Part shown: positions 16,441-25,539 of the stretch, one piece after another
How the letters are laid out: each line of letters starts with the position of its first letter
Position numbering within the stretch: the first letter of the stretch is position 1
Origin: Streptomyces vilmorinianum
Lineage (GTDB): Bacteria > Actinomycetota > Actinomycetes > Streptomycetales > Streptomycetaceae
Assembly: GCF_005517195.1 (NCBI RefSeq)
Contig: NZ_CP040244.1
Coordinates: 1,072,001 to 1,136,000 of the forward strand
Direction of reading: 5' to 3'
DNA length: 64,000 nucleotides
Notes under the pieces: generated by a model
What the model saw: the letters and a program-made list of their open reading frames with translations, nothing else
Database searches by the model: none
Told to the model about the DNA's origin: nothing
Program-made: the position numbers and the translations under genes

Positions 16441-16872
16441 ATGTCGTTCGAGAACGAGTGGGGCGAACTCAAGAGGACCGCGATGGAACGCGAGCCGTCC
16501 TCCATGACGCTCAACCAGCTTCCCGCCGAGGGCGGTGGCGGCAGCGGGAATGCGGATCTCAGCGTCAATCAGGACAAGCTCGGCGCGATCGGCAATGCGG
16601 CTTACTCCCTCCACGGCCGGCTCGTGAAGGACGGAAACCACGCTCGGACGACCACGGAGGAAGCCGCCACCGCCATGTCCAGCACCGGCTTTCGTACGGG
16701 GGCGGCGATGAAGACGGTGCAGGAGACATGGAGCTCCCAGCTGGGCACACTGCTGGACGCCTGCGCGCACGTCTCCAACCACCTGGACTACAGCGCGGCG
16801 CAGCACGCCAGGGATGATCAAGAGATCAGGACCGCTCTCACCACCTCCGCGATCAGCCGGTACTTCACGTAG
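16441..16872 (+). CDS. WXG100-like small protein, partner of the following gene
   Basis: Hypothetical 143-residue helical protein. The second half (about 60-125) forms two predicted amphipathic helices with an ETWSSQLGTL turn, resembling ESX/WXG100-type small proteins, but it lacks an exact WxG. The N-terminus (EWGELK ... LNQLPAEGGGG) is a short helix plus a Gly-rich linker. A -10-like TAGAGT is at 16402-16407, and GAGGGGG precedes the ATG. It lies 14 bases before the large gene; small/large pairing of this type usually means co-export as a heterodimer (inference). Confidence 0.65.
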   Translation: MSFENEWGELKRTAMEREPSSMTLNQLPAEGGGGSGNADLSVNQDKLGAIGNAAYSLHGRLVKDGNHARTTTEEAATAMSSTGFRTGAAMKTVQETWSSQLGTLLDACAHVSNHLDYSAAQHARDDQEIRTALTTSAISRYFT

Positions 16873-16886
16873 GACGGGGCGCAGCC

Positions 16887-19229
16887 GTGCTGACTTTCGA
16901 CAACGTCTATCGGGCCCCGCTCGCCAGGATGAAGGCCGCGGCCGACGACTGGTCGCAGATGAAGGGAAAGCTGGACAAGCTGGCCGAGGACGCCCGTACG
17001 ACCATGGCGGCCAAGGCCAAGGACGACTATTGGCGGGGCGTGAACGCCGAGGTCACGAAGCCGTTCGTGGACAGGACCGCGAAGGAGTTCGATGACGCGG
17101 CCAAGGCGGCCGGCGGCATCCACAAGATCCTCGAGGACGCGTACAACGCCTTCAAGAAGGCACAGGACGACCTCAGGAAGCTCGTCGAGACCGAAGCTCC
17201 CGCACAGGGCCTGGTCGTGATGGTGACCGGCAGGGTCGAGGCTCGGAACCCGGTCACGTCGATCAAGGACCCTGGGCTCCGGCACGATCCCGACTACCCC
17301 GATCTGGTGCGCAGGGAACGCGAGGCGATCGCCGCGCTGCAACAGCGGATCGATGCCGTCGTGGAGACCTGCGACGACGCCGATGTGGCCTGCTCCAACG
17401 CGCTCAAGGCCAACATCACGGGCGCCGAGCACGACTTCAGCGCCCCGAGGTACGCAAGCCTCGACGCCGAAGAGGCGCAGCGCGCACTCGACTTGGCCAA
17501 GAAGGGCCGGGACATCTCCCACGAGGAGCTGGAGAGGCTGAACGAGCTCCTCAAGGACAACAGCTCGTCGAAGGACTTCTCCAGGACGTTCTACAACGGC
17601 CTCGGCCCGAAGGGCGCGTTGGAGTTCTTCGGCCAGCTCTCCACCGACACCTACGTCGAAAACACCCTGACGCTGGATAAGCAGCGTCTGGAAGACGTCC
17701 AGGCGCTGCAGAGGAACCTGGGCCTCAACCTCGCCACCGCCACGCAGGGCGGCGACCAGTGGACCGAGCACTGGTCGACTGAGATGCGGAAGTTGGGCAC
17801 CGAGCGCGTTCCGCTCGTCAGGAACGACAGCAGCTCGGCGTTCGGCTATCAGCTGCTCGGCGGCATCATGCGGTACGGAAACTACGATCCCAAGTTCCTG
17901 GTGCCCATTGCCGAGCATGTGACCCAGCTGCACGCCAAGGAGCCGCACCTTTTCAAGCCTGACCGGCCCGTGATCGGTGCCTGGGTGCAGAGCCAGTACA
18001 ACCCGTCCGGTGTCAACGGCTACGGCTTCGACCCGGTGATCCCGATGCTGGAGGCGCTCGGTCACAGCCCGGAGGCCGCTAAGCAGTTCTTCTCCGATGA
18101 GCCGACGTCGTACGACAAGGACGGAAGCGCCGGCGGCACGCTCGACCTCGGTAAGGACAAGAACGGTGAGGAGATCGACAACTATCTCGATTTCTTCGCC
18201 AACGACAAGTACGAGTCCTTCCACGACATCAACGGGTGGGACCGTGACGGCGAGAGGTCGAAGGGTTTCATGCCCGACGCGCTCGGCCACGCGCTGGAGG
18301 CCGCCACGCTCGGCCACGCTTGGGACGACCCCAGGCCCCAGCTCAACCGCGACGCGACAACGGCCGGGATCATGTCTCAGGTCGTCGAGACGTACGGAGG
18401 CGATGCCGAGCTACTCAAGAAACACCAGTCCACCATGGCGGACAGCCTCGGCAACATGGCCGCCGGCTACATCGACGACCTCAACTGGGCCCTGACCAAG
18501 AACAATCCGGAGAACGTCTACACGCCCTCCGGCAACAGGGAGGCGCACCCGGAGTTCGGACGAGAGCAGGCGGTCGACTTCCTGAGCACCCTGGGCCAGC
18601 ACCCGGACGCGTACGCCACCGTCTCCACGGCCGAGCGCCTCTACACCACCAGCGTGCTGGAGGCGCAGGTGGGATCCGACGGGCGGATCCGCGAAGATAG
18701 CGCCCGAGAAGCCGTGCGCACAGGCGCCACCCTCCAAGGACTGCTGGACGAATCACGGGCCCGTCAGGTCGAGGCCGAGGGCATCAAGGCGCACGAGGAC
18801 TACGAGAAGGCGCAGGCGGAGAAGGCGGCATGGGTGGAGCTGGGCGCCGGGACCGCCGTCGCGGCCGGTGTCGCCTTTCTTCCCATCGCCGCGCCCGCCG
18901 CCGGTGTCGGTGCCGTCCTCGTGCCGCTCGCGGTCGACACGGGCGCCGGCGTCATGGAGCAGCTGGCGGGTCAGGTGATCGGCGACTGGACCGAGAAGTC
19001 CGTGGACGACCACAAGGGTGCCACCGAGGAGAAGATCCACGAGGACAACAAGGCTCTGTACGAGGCGGGCAGGTGCAGTGCCGAGTCGCCCATGGAGCGC
19101 TTCGTCATGGAGCACCGCTCCCAGGTGAGCGGCAACTTCAGGCAGAACCTCATCGAGTCCGTGGACGGCGGCTACGGGTTGGGTAACGACCACGCGAGGC
19201 AGACAGGCAACGCCCCGGTGACAGAATGA
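16887..19229 (+). CDS. large WXG100-fused protein with hydrophobic C-terminal hairpin
   Basis: 780 residues from a GTG, function unknown. Residues 1-100 form a helical hairpin with a central YWRG (WxG at 49-51), typical of type VII secretion substrates. A long helical middle follows. Near the C-terminus (about 648-700) is a Gly/Ala-rich hydrophobic hairpin (GAGTAVAAGVAFLP ... GVGAVLVPLAV), then about 80 polar residues. There is no signal peptide. The layout resembles LXG/WXG-type exported toxins or large ESX substrates. It sits between a WXG100-like partner and a lipoprotein whose start overlaps its stop (ATGA). I recognise no catalytic motif. GC content is a little lower than in its neighbours. 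Confidence 0.65.
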   Translation: MLTFDNVYRAPLARMKAAADDWSQMKGKLDKLAEDARTTMAAKAKDDYWRGVNAEVTKPFVDRTAKEFDDAAKAAGGIHKILEDAYNAFKKAQDDLRKLVETEAPAQGLVVMVTGRVEARNPVTSIKDPGLRHDPDYPDLVRREREAIAALQQRIDAVVETCDDADVACSNALKANITGAEHDFSAPRYASLDAEEAQRALDLAKKGRDISHEELERLNELLKDNSSSKDFSRTFYNGLGPKGALEFFGQLSTDTYVENTLTLDKQRLEDVQALQRNLGLNLATATQGGDQWTEHWSTEMRKLGTERVPLVRNDSSSAFGYQLLGGIMRYGNYDPKFLVPIAEHVTQLHAKEPHLFKPDRPVIGAWVQSQYNPSGVNGYGFDPVIPMLEALGHSPEAAKQFFSDEPTSYDKDGSAGGTLDLGKDKNGEEIDNYLDFFANDKYESFHDINGWDRDGERSKGFMPDALGHALEAATLGHAWDDPRPQLNRDATTAGIMSQVVETYGGDAELLKKHQSTMADSLGNMAAGYIDDLNWALTKNNPENVYTPSGNREAHPEFGREQAVDFLSTLGQHPDAYATVSTAERLYTTSVLEAQVGSDGRIREDSAREAVRTGATLQGLLDESRARQVEAEGIKAHEDYEKAQAEKAAWVELGAGTAVAAGVAFLPIAAPAAGVGAVLVPLAVDTGAGVMEQLAGQVIGDWTEKSVDDHKGATEEKIHEDNKALYEAGRCSAESPMERFVMEHRSQVSGNFRQNLIESVDGGYGLGNDHARQTGNAPVTE

Positions 19230-19906
19230 TCAATGGACAGGGCGCAAAGAGCGTCATGGGACGAATGCTCAAGCCCATCACCGCGGGGCTGGTCTCCTGT
19301 TCTCTCCTCACCGCCTGCGGTGGCGGCGAGGAGCAGCAGAAGGAGGAGGAGCGCGTCACCGCCATCCAGCAGTGCGACGGCATTCTCTCGCCCGAGGCAG
19401 CCAAGGCGCTGCCCACCGTTCTGCGGACCGAGAGATTCAGGAACATGGCGACGGGCGGAGTCGGGCGTGCCGTGGAGGAGTTGACCTCGGACTACGCGAA
19501 CGGCAAGCGTTGGTCGACGCATTCCTATATGTGCAGGGTGCGGGCGGAGAGCGGGCGTGCCGCGCTCGACATCGACTTCGGTCTCTACGACCCCAGTGAC
19601 CTGATCGGCGAGGGGCGCGTGATCAACATGTACCCCTACGAGGGGATGGGGCGTGAGGCGCACGCGGGGTTCAAGAGGGCGTATCTGTTCCTGGAATGCG
19701 TGAGTCCGCGACTCAAGGGCTCCGAGGAAGTACCTGTCCGTATCCGAGGGAGAGTCGATCTCGACAAGCCCTGGCCGCCGGACACCGTCGCCACGCGCGA
19801 GGCCAACCTCACCGTGCTTCATTCCGTGGCCCGAGCCATTGTCAAGGAGCTGGGCTGCGAGAACAACGCGGGGCTCCCCGAAGAGCCAGTGCTGAAAGCC
19901 AAGTGA
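19226..19906 (+). CDS. lipoprotein of the WXG-like module
   Basis: Predicted lipoprotein of 226 residues. The signal peptide ends in lipobox LLTAC; the mature part starts GGGEEQQKEEER, a flexible linker, then a compact domain with Cys residues at QQCDGI, YMCRV, LECVS and LGCEN, possibly two disulfides. The start overlaps the previous stop by ATGA, so it is translated together with the large protein. As an exported, membrane-anchored last gene it could be an immunity or chaperone partner (inference). Family not recognised; a sensor-like or DUF3558-like lipoprotein is possible. Confidence 0.65.
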   Translation: MINGQGAKSVMGRMLKPITAGLVSCSLLTACGGGEEQQKEEERVTAIQQCDGILSPEAAKALPTVLRTERFRNMATGGVGRAVEELTSDYANGKRWSTHSYMCRVRAESGRAALDIDFGLYDPSDLIGEGRVINMYPYEGMGREAHAGFKRAYLFLECVSPRLKGSEEVPVRIRGRVDLDKPWPPDTVATREANLTVLHSVARAIVKELGCENNAGLPEEPVLKAK

Positions 19907-20450
19907 GCGATGCCGATGTTTGAGCCGGGGCCCAGCAAGGGGGCTCTCGCCGTCGCGCTGTCGGCGGCGTAGCGTGCAGCACGGGCTTTCGGCGACGGCA
20001 AGAGCTCGGGGCGCGTCGCTGCGCTGAAGACGTGCCTCTGGAACCGAGAGCAGGGGCGGGTGACCGGCCAAGCCGAGTGATCGGTTCTCACGATGCAGCC
20101 GGTGACTACTGCGAAGGTCGCCCGCCGAGGGAAGATCGGTAACACCTCGGCGGCGTGCCGCAGTTGACCGATTCCACGATGCGAGCGGCCGGGGGTGGCC
20201 CCCGGCTCTCGGCGCCAGGTCGGTGCGCGGGCGAGTCCCTGGGGCCACTCGGGCACACGGTCGTGTGGAGCAGTGAGACGACCGTAGGCCGGGCGGTCGG
20301 CGGGGTTCAAGGATTTCGCGTGGGGTGCAATACGACTGCCATACGGCGTTCATAGTGCATACGGGCGCCGCGGTCGTACGACCAAGGAACGAGCCCGGGC
20401 CGTTCCTGCGACAGGGGCCATTTCCAGCCGTGCCCCTTACTCTGAAGGGC
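19907..20450. other. 544-bp gap, no convincing gene
   Basis: A minus-strand open frame covers 19819-20310 but overlaps the lipoprotein gene and has a composition (many Arg, Pro, Ser) typical of an antisense shadow. A hairpin GCCGGGGG-TGG-CCCCCGGC lies near 20187-20206. The last 110 bp are AT-richer and hold the MFS promoter and a palindrome. Decayed sequence is possible. Confidence 0.4.
20372..20383. promoter_or_regulatory. 12-bp palindrome upstream of MFS gene
   Basis: GGTCGTACGACC is a perfect palindrome 68 bases before the start, just after a TATAGT-like stretch (TTCATAGTGC). It suits a TetR- or MarR-type operator, but no regulator gene is adjacent. Confidence 0.4.
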
Positions 20451-21896
20451 ATGAGCGCCCTTGAGCCGCGCGACGCCGACGTCGCGCCCACCGCCGTCGC
20501 CGCCCCCACCGGCGGCGGTTCCGTGCTCGATCGGGAGCATCGGGCGCTCAGTGTCGGGATCGTCTCCGTCGTTCTGCTCATCGCCTTCGAGGCGACCGCC
20601 GTCGGGACCGCCATGCCCGTCGCGGCGCGGGAGCTGGACGGGATTCCGCTGTACGCCTTCGCGTTCTCCGCGTACTTCACCACCAGCCTCTTCGCCATGG
20701 TCCTGTCCGGGCAGTGGTCCGACCGCAGCGGGCCCCTCGCCCCGCTCACCGCCGGTATCACCGCCTTCGCCGCCGGGCTGCTGCTCTCCGGGACCGCCGG
20801 TGCCATGTGGCTGTTCATCCTCGGCCGGGCCGTGCAGGGGCTCGGCGGGGGGCTGGTGATCGTGGCGCTGTACGTCGTGGTCGGCCGGGCGTACAGGGAA
20901 GCGCTGCGGCCCGCGATCATGGCCGCGTTCGCGGCGAGCTGGGTCGTGCCCTCGGTGATCGGGCCGCTCGCCTCCGGGACCGTCACCGAGCACCTGGGGT
21001 GGCGCTGGGTCTTCGTCGGGATACCCGTCCTCGTCGTCTTCCCGCTCGCCCTCGCCCTCCCCGCGATACGCCGCACCGCGTCCGGGCCCGCCGATCCGGA
21101 CGCGCCGCTCCCGTCGTACGACCGGCGGCGGATCCGGCTCGCGCTCGGGATCTCGGCCGGGGCGGGGCTGCTGCAGTACGCGGGGCAGGAGCTGCGCTGG
21201 CTCTCCCTGCTTCCGGCGGTGGCGGGCGCGGCGCTGCTGGTGCCCGCCGTACGCGGGCTGCTGCCGCGCGGTACGTACCGGGCCGCGCGGGGCCTGCCGT
21301 CCGTCGTGCTGCTCCGCGGGATCGCGGCGGGGTCCTTCATCGCCGCGGAGTCGTTCGTGCCGCTCATGCTCGTCACCCAGCGGGGGCTCAGCCCCACGCT
21401 CGCCGGCCTCTCGCTCGCCGTCGGCGGCGCGACCTGGGCGTTCGGCTCCTACCTCCAGTCCCGGCCGTGGACGGAGCCGTACCGGGAACGGCTCGTCGTG
21501 GTCGGCATGGTGCTCGTCGCGGCGTCGATCGCGGCCGCGCCGAGCGTGCTGCTGCCGAGCGTGCCGGTGTGGGTGGTCGCGGTGGCCTGGGGGTTCGGGT
21601 GCCTGGGCATGGGCATGGTGATCGCCTCGACGAGCGTGCTGCTGCTGAAGCTCTCGGCCCCGGAGGAGGCGGGCGCGAACTCGGCGGCCCTGCAGATCTC
21701 GGACGGCCTGTCGAACGTACTGCTGCTCGCGGCCGGCGGCGCCGCGTTCGCCGCGCTCGGAGGGGGCGCGGTGGGCCACGCGACCGCCTCCGCCGAGGGC
21801 GGCGCGCACCCCTTGGCGTTCGCGGCCGTGTTCCTGCCGATGGCGGGGGTGGCGGCGGTGGGGGCGTGGGTGGCGACGCGGCTTCGGGTGCGTTGA
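20451..21896 (+). CDS. MFS transporter
   Basis: Drug-efflux-like permease of 481 residues with about 14 hydrophobic segments. The N-terminal part has DREHRALSVGIVS and a GTAMPVAARELDG segment, the loop QWSDRSGPLAPL corresponds to motif A, and GRAVQGLGGG fits the motif C region. This arrangement is seen in DHA2-type exporters. The ATG at 20451 follows CTGAAGGGC; an upstream extension of the frame lacks transporter character. Single-gene unit. The substrate cannot be deduced. Confidence 0.85.
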   Translation: MSALEPRDADVAPTAVAAPTGGGSVLDREHRALSVGIVSVVLLIAFEATAVGTAMPVAARELDGIPLYAFAFSAYFTTSLFAMVLSGQWSDRSGPLAPLTAGITAFAAGLLLSGTAGAMWLFILGRAVQGLGGGLVIVALYVVVGRAYREALRPAIMAAFAASWVVPSVIGPLASGTVTEHLGWRWVFVGIPVLVVFPLALALPAIRRTASGPADPDAPLPSYDRRRIRLALGISAGAGLLQYAGQELRWLSLLPAVAGAALLVPAVRGLLPRGTYRAARGLPSVVLLRGIAAGSFIAAESFVPLMLVTQRGLSPTLAGLSLAVGGATWAFGSYLQSRPWTEPYRERLVVVGMVLVAASIAAAPSVLLPSVPVWVVAVAWGFGCLGMGMVIASTSVLLLKLSAPEEAGANSAALQISDGLSNVLLLAAGGAAFAALGGGAVGHATASAEGGAHPLAFAAVFLPMAGVAAVGAWVATRLRVR

Positions 21897-21961
21897 GCGG
21901 CCCGGAACGTCGGACCTCAAAACCTGTCGGCCGCGTGGGCCCGCGGCCCTAGGGTCAACGC

Positions 21962-22156
21962 ATGAACCACAGGACCCTCACCGTCTCCGTCGGCGACGAC
22001 TTCGCCGACCTTGCCGATGCCCGGAACGTCACCGTGGAGGAGTTGGCCCAGGAGGCGATCGCCCGGTTTCTGTCAACGGAAGCCACCCTCGTTCGGCACG
22101 AGGCGATGCGCCTGGCGCTGCGGCACGGCTCCCTGCTGAGGAGGCTCGGCGAATGA
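21962..22156 (+). CDS. antitoxin-like small protein paired with Doc
   Basis: 64 residues, MNHRTLTVSVGDDF..., with a helical middle (VTVEELAQEAIARFL) suggesting a ribbon-helix-helix or Phd-like DNA-binding antitoxin. Its TGA overlaps the ATG of the Doc toxin gene (ATGA), the usual antitoxin-first order. The basic C-terminus (HEAMRLALRHGSLLRRLGE) is the likely toxin-binding tail. No perfect operator palindrome was found in the 65-bp upstream gap. Confidence 0.7.
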   Translation: MNHRTLTVSVGDDFADLADARNVTVEELAQEAIARFLSTEATLVRHEAMRLALRHGSLLRRLGE

Positions 22157-22548
22157 CCACGACCGACCGCCGGACGCGTTTCCTCACCGTTGCCGACGTC
22201 ACCGGGATCGCCCGGATCGCCTTCGCCGGCGAGGGTGTTCCGGAGCTGAGAGCGCCTGGGCTCCTGGAGTCCGCCGTGCACCGGCCGCGCGCCCGGATGT
22301 TCGGGCAGAGCGCGTACGCGGACCTGCACGAGCAGGCCGCCGCGCTGCTCCACGCCGTCGCCACGAACCACCCCTTCGTCGACGGGAACAAGCGCGCGGC
22401 CTGGCTCTCGGCAGCCACCTTCCTCGCGGTCAACGGCGTCGATCTCGCCGACGTGGACCACGACTCCGCATACGACCTGGTCATCGACGTGGCCAGTGGA
22501 GAGTTGGGGGACATTCCGGGCATCGCGGAGCAGCTCAGGGGGCTGTGA
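22153..22548 (+). CDS. doc: Doc-type Fic-fold toxin
   Basis: 131 residues with the Fic/Doc catalytic motif HPFVDGNKR (His73, Asp77, Lys80, Arg81). The G-to-K change after GN (GNKR rather than GNGR) is typical of Doc kinases, which phosphorylate EF-Tu and halt translation, rather than of AMP-transferring Fic proteins. The motif is intact, so it is probably active. Translationally coupled to the upstream antitoxin. A type II toxin-antitoxin module; target by family knowledge only. Confidence 0.85.
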   Translation: MTTTDRRTRFLTVADVTGIARIAFAGEGVPELRAPGLLESAVHRPRARMFGQSAYADLHEQAAALLHAVATNHPFVDGNKRAAWLSAATFLAVNGVDLADVDHDSAYDLVIDVASGELGDIPGIAEQLRGL

Positions 22549-22656
22549 GGACGGTCTCACGCGACCCCGCCACGGCCTCGTCCGGGCCGGGTCGCGGCGA
22601 CCGCACCGGTAAGGTGGCCCGGTTGTCATATCTGGCCGAGCGTCGAACCGGAGACC

Positions 22657-24447
22657 GTGACTACCACCGCCACCTCCTCCCATCACCTCTCTCCCGCCTT
22701 CCCCGGCCGGGCCCCCTGGGGCACCGCCAACAAGCTGCGAGCCTGGCAGCAGGGCGCCATGGAGAAGTACCTCCAGGAGCAGCCCCGCGACTTCCTCGCG
22801 GTCGCGACCCCCGGCGCCGGAAAGACCACCTTCGCGCTGACCCTCGCGTCCTGGCTGCTGCACCACCACGTCGTGCAGCAGGTCACGGTCGTCGCCCCCA
22901 CCGAGCACCTGAAGAAGCAGTGGGCCGCCGCGGCGGCCCGGATAGGGATCAAGCTCGACCCCGATTACAGCGCCGGGCCGCTCAGCAAGGAGTACCAGGG
23001 CGTCGCCATCACCTACGCCGGTGTCGGCGTACGGCCCATGCTTCACCGCAACCGCTGCGAGCAGCGCAAGACCCTGGTCATCCTCGACGAGATCCACCAC
23101 GCCGGTGACTCCAAGTCCTGGGGCGAGGCCTGCCTGGAGGCCTTCGACCCGGCGACGCGCCGGCTCGCCCTGACCGGTACGCCCTTCCGCTCCGACACGA
23201 ACCCCATTCCGTTCGTCACGTACGAGGAGGGGAACGACGGCATCCGGCGGTCGTCGGCGGACTATACGTACGGCTACGGAAACGCCCTCGGCGACGGTGT
23301 CGTCCGGCCCGTCATCTTCCTCTCCTACAGCGGCAACATGCGCTGGCGGACCAAGGCCGGTGACGAGATCGCCGCCCGTCTCGGCGAGCCCATGACCAAG
23401 GACGCGATCTCCCAGGCCTGGCGCACCGCCCTCGACCCCCGCGGCGACTGGATGCCGAACGTCCTGCGCGCCGCCGACCAGCGGCTGACCGAGGTCCGCA
23501 AGTCCATCCCCGACGCGGGCGGCCTCGTCATCGCCTCCGACCAGGACTCGGCCCGCGCGTACGCCAAGCTGATCCGCGAGATCACCGGCACCAAGGCCAC
23601 CGTCGTCCTCTCCGACGACGCCGGCGCCTCGAACCGCATCGACGAGTTCAGCGAGAACAACGACCGCTGGATGGTCGCCGTCCGCATGGTGTCCGAGGGC
23701 GTCGACGTTCCCCGCCTCTCCGTCGGCGTCTACGCGACCACGATCTCCACCCCCCTCTTCTTCGCGCAGGCCGTCGGCCGTTTCGTACGTTCGCGCAGGC
23801 GCGGCGAGACCGCCTCCGTGTTCCTTCCCACGATCCCCAGCCTCCTCGGCTTCGCCAACGAGATGGAGGTCGAGCGCGACCACGTCCTCGACAAGCCGAA
23901 GAAGGACGGCGAGGAGGACCCGTACGCCGAGTCCGAGAAGGAGATGGCGGAGGCCGAGCGGCAGCAGGACGAGGACACCGGCGAGCAGGACATGCTGCCC
24001 TTCGAGGCCCTGGAGTCCGACGCCGTCTTCGACCGCGTGCTGTACAACAGCGCCGAGTTCGGGATGCAGGCCCACCCGGGCAGCGAGGAGGAGCAGGACT
24101 ACCTCGGGATCCCCGGGCTCCTCGAACCCGACCAGGTGCAGCTGCTCCTCCAGAAGCGGCAGGCCCGCCAGATCGCGCACAGCCGCAAGAAGCCCGACAG
24201 CGAGGCGGATCTGCTGGAGCTTCCGGCCGAGCGGCGGCCTGTCGTTTCGCACAAGGAGCTGCTCGAGCTGCGGAAGCAGCTCAACACCATGGTCGGCGCG
24301 TACGTCCACCAGAGCGGCAAGCCGCACGGCGTCATCCACACCGAGCTGCGGCGGGTGTGCGGCGGACCGCCGAGCGCGGAGGCGACGGCCGGGCAGATCC
24401 GCGAGCGGATCAAGAAGGTGCAGGAGTGGGCCACCCGGATGCGGTGA
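22657..24447 (+). CDS. DEAD/DEAH-box helicase (SF2)
   Basis: 596 residues from GTG. RecA-like domain 1: Q-motif-like RAWQQGAM, Walker A TPGAGKT (51-57), APTEHLKKQW, DEIHH (144-148), TGTPFR (173-178). RecA-like domain 2: VSEGVDVPRLSVGVYAT and QAVGRFVRSRR, including the arginine finger. A highly acidic segment (about 410-450: KKDGEEDPYAESEKEMAEAE) separates the helicase core from a C-terminal helical region. It resembles the UvrB/XPB-type helicases kept as single genes in Streptomyces cores; the substrate is unknown. Its own terminator follows. Confidence 0.88.
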   Translation: MTTTATSSHHLSPAFPGRAPWGTANKLRAWQQGAMEKYLQEQPRDFLAVATPGAGKTTFALTLASWLLHHHVVQQVTVVAPTEHLKKQWAAAAARIGIKLDPDYSAGPLSKEYQGVAITYAGVGVRPMLHRNRCEQRKTLVILDEIHHAGDSKSWGEACLEAFDPATRRLALTGTPFRSDTNPIPFVTYEEGNDGIRRSSADYTYGYGNALGDGVVRPVIFLSYSGNMRWRTKAGDEIAARLGEPMTKDAISQAWRTALDPRGDWMPNVLRAADQRLTEVRKSIPDAGGLVIASDQDSARAYAKLIREITGTKATVVLSDDAGASNRIDEFSENNDRWMVAVRMVSEGVDVPRLSVGVYATTISTPLFFAQAVGRFVRSRRRGETASVFLPTIPSLLGFANEMEVERDHVLDKPKKDGEEDPYAESEKEMAEAERQQDEDTGEQDMLPFEALESDAVFDRVLYNSAEFGMQAHPGSEEEQDYLGIPGLLEPDQVQLLLQKRQARQIAHSRKKPDSEADLLELPAERRPVVSHKELLELRKQLNTMVGAYVHQSGKPHGVIHTELRRVCGGPPSAEATAGQIRERIKKVQEWATRMR

Positions 24448-24471
24448 GTCCGCTGGCCGGTCCTGGGTGAG

Positions 24472-24503
24472 AGGCCCGTACGCGTTCCTTCGCGTACGGG
24501 CCT
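24472..24503 (+). terminator. terminator after helicase
   Basis: AGGCCCGTACGCG (24472-24484), 6-base loop TTCCTT, CGCGTACGGGCCT (24491-24503): a perfect 13-bp stem. Confidence 0.85.
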
Positions 24504-24807
24504 TGCGCGTGTCCCCAACCCGGGTCGACAAAGCCGATCTTGTCCGTCAAAGTCCACCGCCCGTCCGACTTTCGTCGCGAACCGGCCGTATCAGGTCGCT
24601 CGCGCCCGGATTCTGGACGAGGTCTTCCGCTGAGCGGAGTGGATCGCTACTGTCCCCCGCAATGCAAACGCCCCGTGGCAGCGCCGCCGCGGAGCGCAGC
24701 CGGTGCGCATGGCCTGCCGGCGGCCTCTGACGTGCGTCGCCGACGGGACCGGTGTCGCAGCTCTCGTTTGAAGGACCGCCGTCACTCACTCCGAAGGAGA
24801 GGGCGTC
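24504..24807 (+). promoter_or_regulatory. regulatory gap before iclR gene
   Basis: 304 bp. A perfect TCCGCT-G-AGCGGA inverted repeat (24626-24638) lies ten bases before a -10-like TACTGT (24648-24653), a good place for an autoregulatory operator. An A-rich GCAATGCAAACG follows. GAAGGAGAGGG is the ribosome site of the downstream gene. No ORF of note. Confidence 0.4.
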
Positions 24808-25449
24808 GTGACCGCGGAAACCTCCCAGACGCTCGACAGGGGACTCAGAGTCCTCAAACTGCTCGCCGACACGGACCACGGCCTGACCGTCACCGAGTTG
24901 TCCAACAAACTCGGGGTCAACAGGACCGTCGTCTACCGTCTGCTCGCGACACTCGAACAGCACGCGCTCGTACGGCGTGACCTGGGCGGCCGCGCCCGGG
25001 TCGGGCTCGGCGTGCTGCGGCTGGGCCGCCAGGTCCATCCGCTGGTACGGGAGGCGGCGCTGCCCGCGCTGCGCTCGCTCGCCGAGGACATAGGGGCGAC
25101 CGCCCATCTGACCCTCGTCGACGGGGCGGAGGCGCTGGCGGTCGCGGTCGTCGAACCGACCTGGACCGACTACCACGTGGCCTACCGCGCCGGTTTCCGG
25201 CACCCGCTGGACCGGGGCGCCGCGGGCCGCGCCATCCTCGCGGCCCGGCAGGGCAGCCTGATCGACCCCGGCTTCATGCTCACCCACGGCGAGCTGGAGG
25301 CGGGCGCGAGCGGCGCCGCGGCGCCGCTGGTCGGCATCACGGGGCTGGAGGGCAGCGTCGGTGTGGTGATGCTCGCGGACGCGGTGCCGGAGAGGGTGGG
25401 GCCCAGGGTCGTCGACGCGGCACGGGAAGTCGCCGACGCGTTGCGGTAG
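24808..25449 (+). CDS. IclR-family transcriptional regulator
   Basis: 213 residues from GTG. The N-terminal winged helix (about 8-65) reads TLDRGLRVLKLLAD ... LTVTELSNKLGVNRTVVYRLLATLE, the IclR pattern; a GAF-like effector domain follows (70-210). The domain is slightly shorter than the usual 250 residues. It is convergent with the next gene and separated from it by a palindromic intergenic repeat. An IclR-like inverted repeat lies upstream of malic enzyme in this window, but no evidence links the two. Target and ligand unknown. Confidence 0.88.
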   Translation: MTAETSQTLDRGLRVLKLLADTDHGLTVTELSNKLGVNRTVVYRLLATLEQHALVRRDLGGRARVGLGVLRLGRQVHPLVREAALPALRSLAEDIGATAHLTLVDGAEALAVAVVEPTWTDYHVAYRAGFRHPLDRGAAGRAILAARQGSLIDPGFMLTHGELEAGASGAAAPLVGITGLEGSVGVVMLADAVPERVGPRVVDAAREVADALR

Positions 25450-25459
25450 CCCGCCCCTG

Positions 25460-25526
25460 TTGTGGGCAATCGTCCGCTGGGGGTCCCCCAGGACGAAGTC
25501 CCAGGGGGAGGAACAGTCGCCCACAA
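25460..25526. repeat. dispersed palindromic intergenic repeat, copy A
   Basis: 67 bp bounded by TTGTGGGC and GCCCACAA (perfect 8-bp ends), with an inner CTGGGGGTCCCCCAG palindrome. It sits between two convergent genes and probably acts as a bidirectional terminator. Related copies are at 32541-32722 and 42328-42400. Confidence 0.75.
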
Positions 25527-25539
25527 CGGTGACGCGGCG

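Noticed and set aside
19819..20310. 163-codon minus-strand ORF
   Set aside because: Overlaps the end of the lipoprotein gene, lacks a ribosome site and has shadow-like composition.
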